From JANYLB01 sp963837715 (GTDB taxonomy: Bacteria > Actinomycetota > Acidimicrobiia > IMCC26256 > JANYLB01), in contig CAWIOF010000002.1 in NCBI GenBank assembly GCA_963837715.1, positions 1,302,001-1,366,000 of the forward strand: 64,000 nt of DNA. Reading direction: 5' to 3'. The notes under the pieces are model-generated. The model worked only from the letters and a program-made list of their open reading frames with translations, was not told where the DNA came from and did no database searches. Positions 63,705 through 64,000 of this stretch are shown here, piece by piece. Made by a program: the position numbers and the translations under genes. Numbering within the stretch: the stretch's first letter is position 1; each line of letters begins with the position of its first letter.

Positions 63705-64000
63705 CGGCGCGGCGGCCGGGCTCGGCCTCGTCCCTGACTGCGACCGTTGCATCGAGGGACGTGAGCACGCCGAGCAGACCGAAGGCCACCCGCTGTACGA
63801 GCAGATGGCGGGATGGCATGTGCATCCGACGTTGCAAGCGGGCTCCCCCACCCCGAGGGTTCGACCTGCAGCGGCATCTCGTTCAGTGGCCCCTCTCGAC
63901 GAGTTCGATGGATGTCATCGTGCCACCGAAACGACCGGTCGCTCCTGATTGCCAACCGATGCAGCTGCGAGGAACACTCGCGACATGAAACCCGCGAACG
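63705..64000. other. Terminal stretch with no supported gene
   Basis: About 300 bp after the VOC gene. A plus-strand frame reads LVPDCDRCIEGREHAEQTEG around 63730-63790, and looks somewhat protein-like, but has no start, ribosome binding site or recognisable family. It may be part of a gene that continues outside the window or a remnant. Confidence 0.4.

Noticed and set aside
63490..63948. Plus-strand frame overlapping and following the VOC gene
   Set aside because: Starts inside the VOC gene in another frame; only a short central part looks protein-like. Not enough to call a gene.

Overview
The window is high-GC bacterial DNA. Genes are densely packed with many 1-4 base start/stop overlaps, GTG/TTG starts are common, and GC-rich third positions create long spurious antisense frames. 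A mycothiol-type maleylpyruvate isomerase-family protein, a deazaflavin (F420)-type nitroreductase, many ECF sigma factors and an MtrAB-LpqB-like operon point to an actinobacterium; Acidimicrobiia is a reasonable guess but not provable here. I saw no rRNA, tRNA, CRISPR array, transposase or phage gene, so this looks like a chromosomal segment rich in accessory metabolism.

Layout. 0-3.6 kb: two ECF42-type sigma factor modules, each pairing a DGPF/YCII protein with a TPR-tailed sigma factor; a third lies at 35.2-36.8 kb. 3.7-9.8 kb: a mycothiol-type enzyme, a Tat-exported alpha/beta hydrolase, a drug-efflux-like ABC exporter pair, a secreted GH43 arabinanase-like lipoprotein and a Ddn-like F420 protein. 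9.8-26 kb: a catabolic island with two carotenoid/stilbene-cleavage-type oxygenases, a lipoprotein, a TetR regulator, a branched-chain-amino-acid-type ABC importer (binding lipoprotein, fused LivH-LivM permease, two ATPases), and an operon of Rieske oxygenase, amidohydrolase, SDR, ThuA-like protein, cytochrome P450 and a second amidohydrolase. Three copies of a 17-bp operator (GGTnAACactGTTnACC) lie in the two divergent promoter regions, so the TetR protein probably controls the whole island. Almost every gene here is broken by single-base frameshifts, nearly all extra bases, with motifs otherwise intact; this looks like uncorrected sequence error.

26-47 kb: mixed metabolism and regulation. 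It holds a Dabb protein, hydrolases, a large LuxR/LAL regulator, an old-yellow-enzyme-like flavoprotein with a degenerate Fe-S motif, DUF4386 membrane proteins (one internally deleted), a choloylglycine-hydrolase-family enzyme, a flavoprotein, an arylsulfotransferase-like protein, an MDR dehydrogenase and a decayed LuxR tail. 47-50.7 kb: a methyltransferase, a MarR-ClC antiporter operon with a palindromic operator, and a TatA paralogue. 50.7-54.2 kb: a five-gene overlapping envelope/osmotic operon (47-aa membrane peptide, PRC-RhoN, PRC, MscS, DUF2254). 54.3-58.4 kb: an AMIN-like lipoprotein and a response regulator-histidine kinase-GerMN lipoprotein operon. 58.7-64 kb: a STAS protein, two small proteins, a second FrsA-like hydrolase, and a beta-lactamase-fold serine hydrolase divergent from a TetR gene with a perfect 29-bp palindrome between them, then a VOC protein.

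The main candidate for a little-described system is the TetR-controlled island at 9.8-26 kb, which couples uptake to oxidative cleavage and hydrolysis of an unknown, probably terpenoid/apocarotenoid or stilbene-like, compound. A second point of interest is the identical TGTCGA-N17-CGTC promoter upstream of two of the three ECF42 modules.
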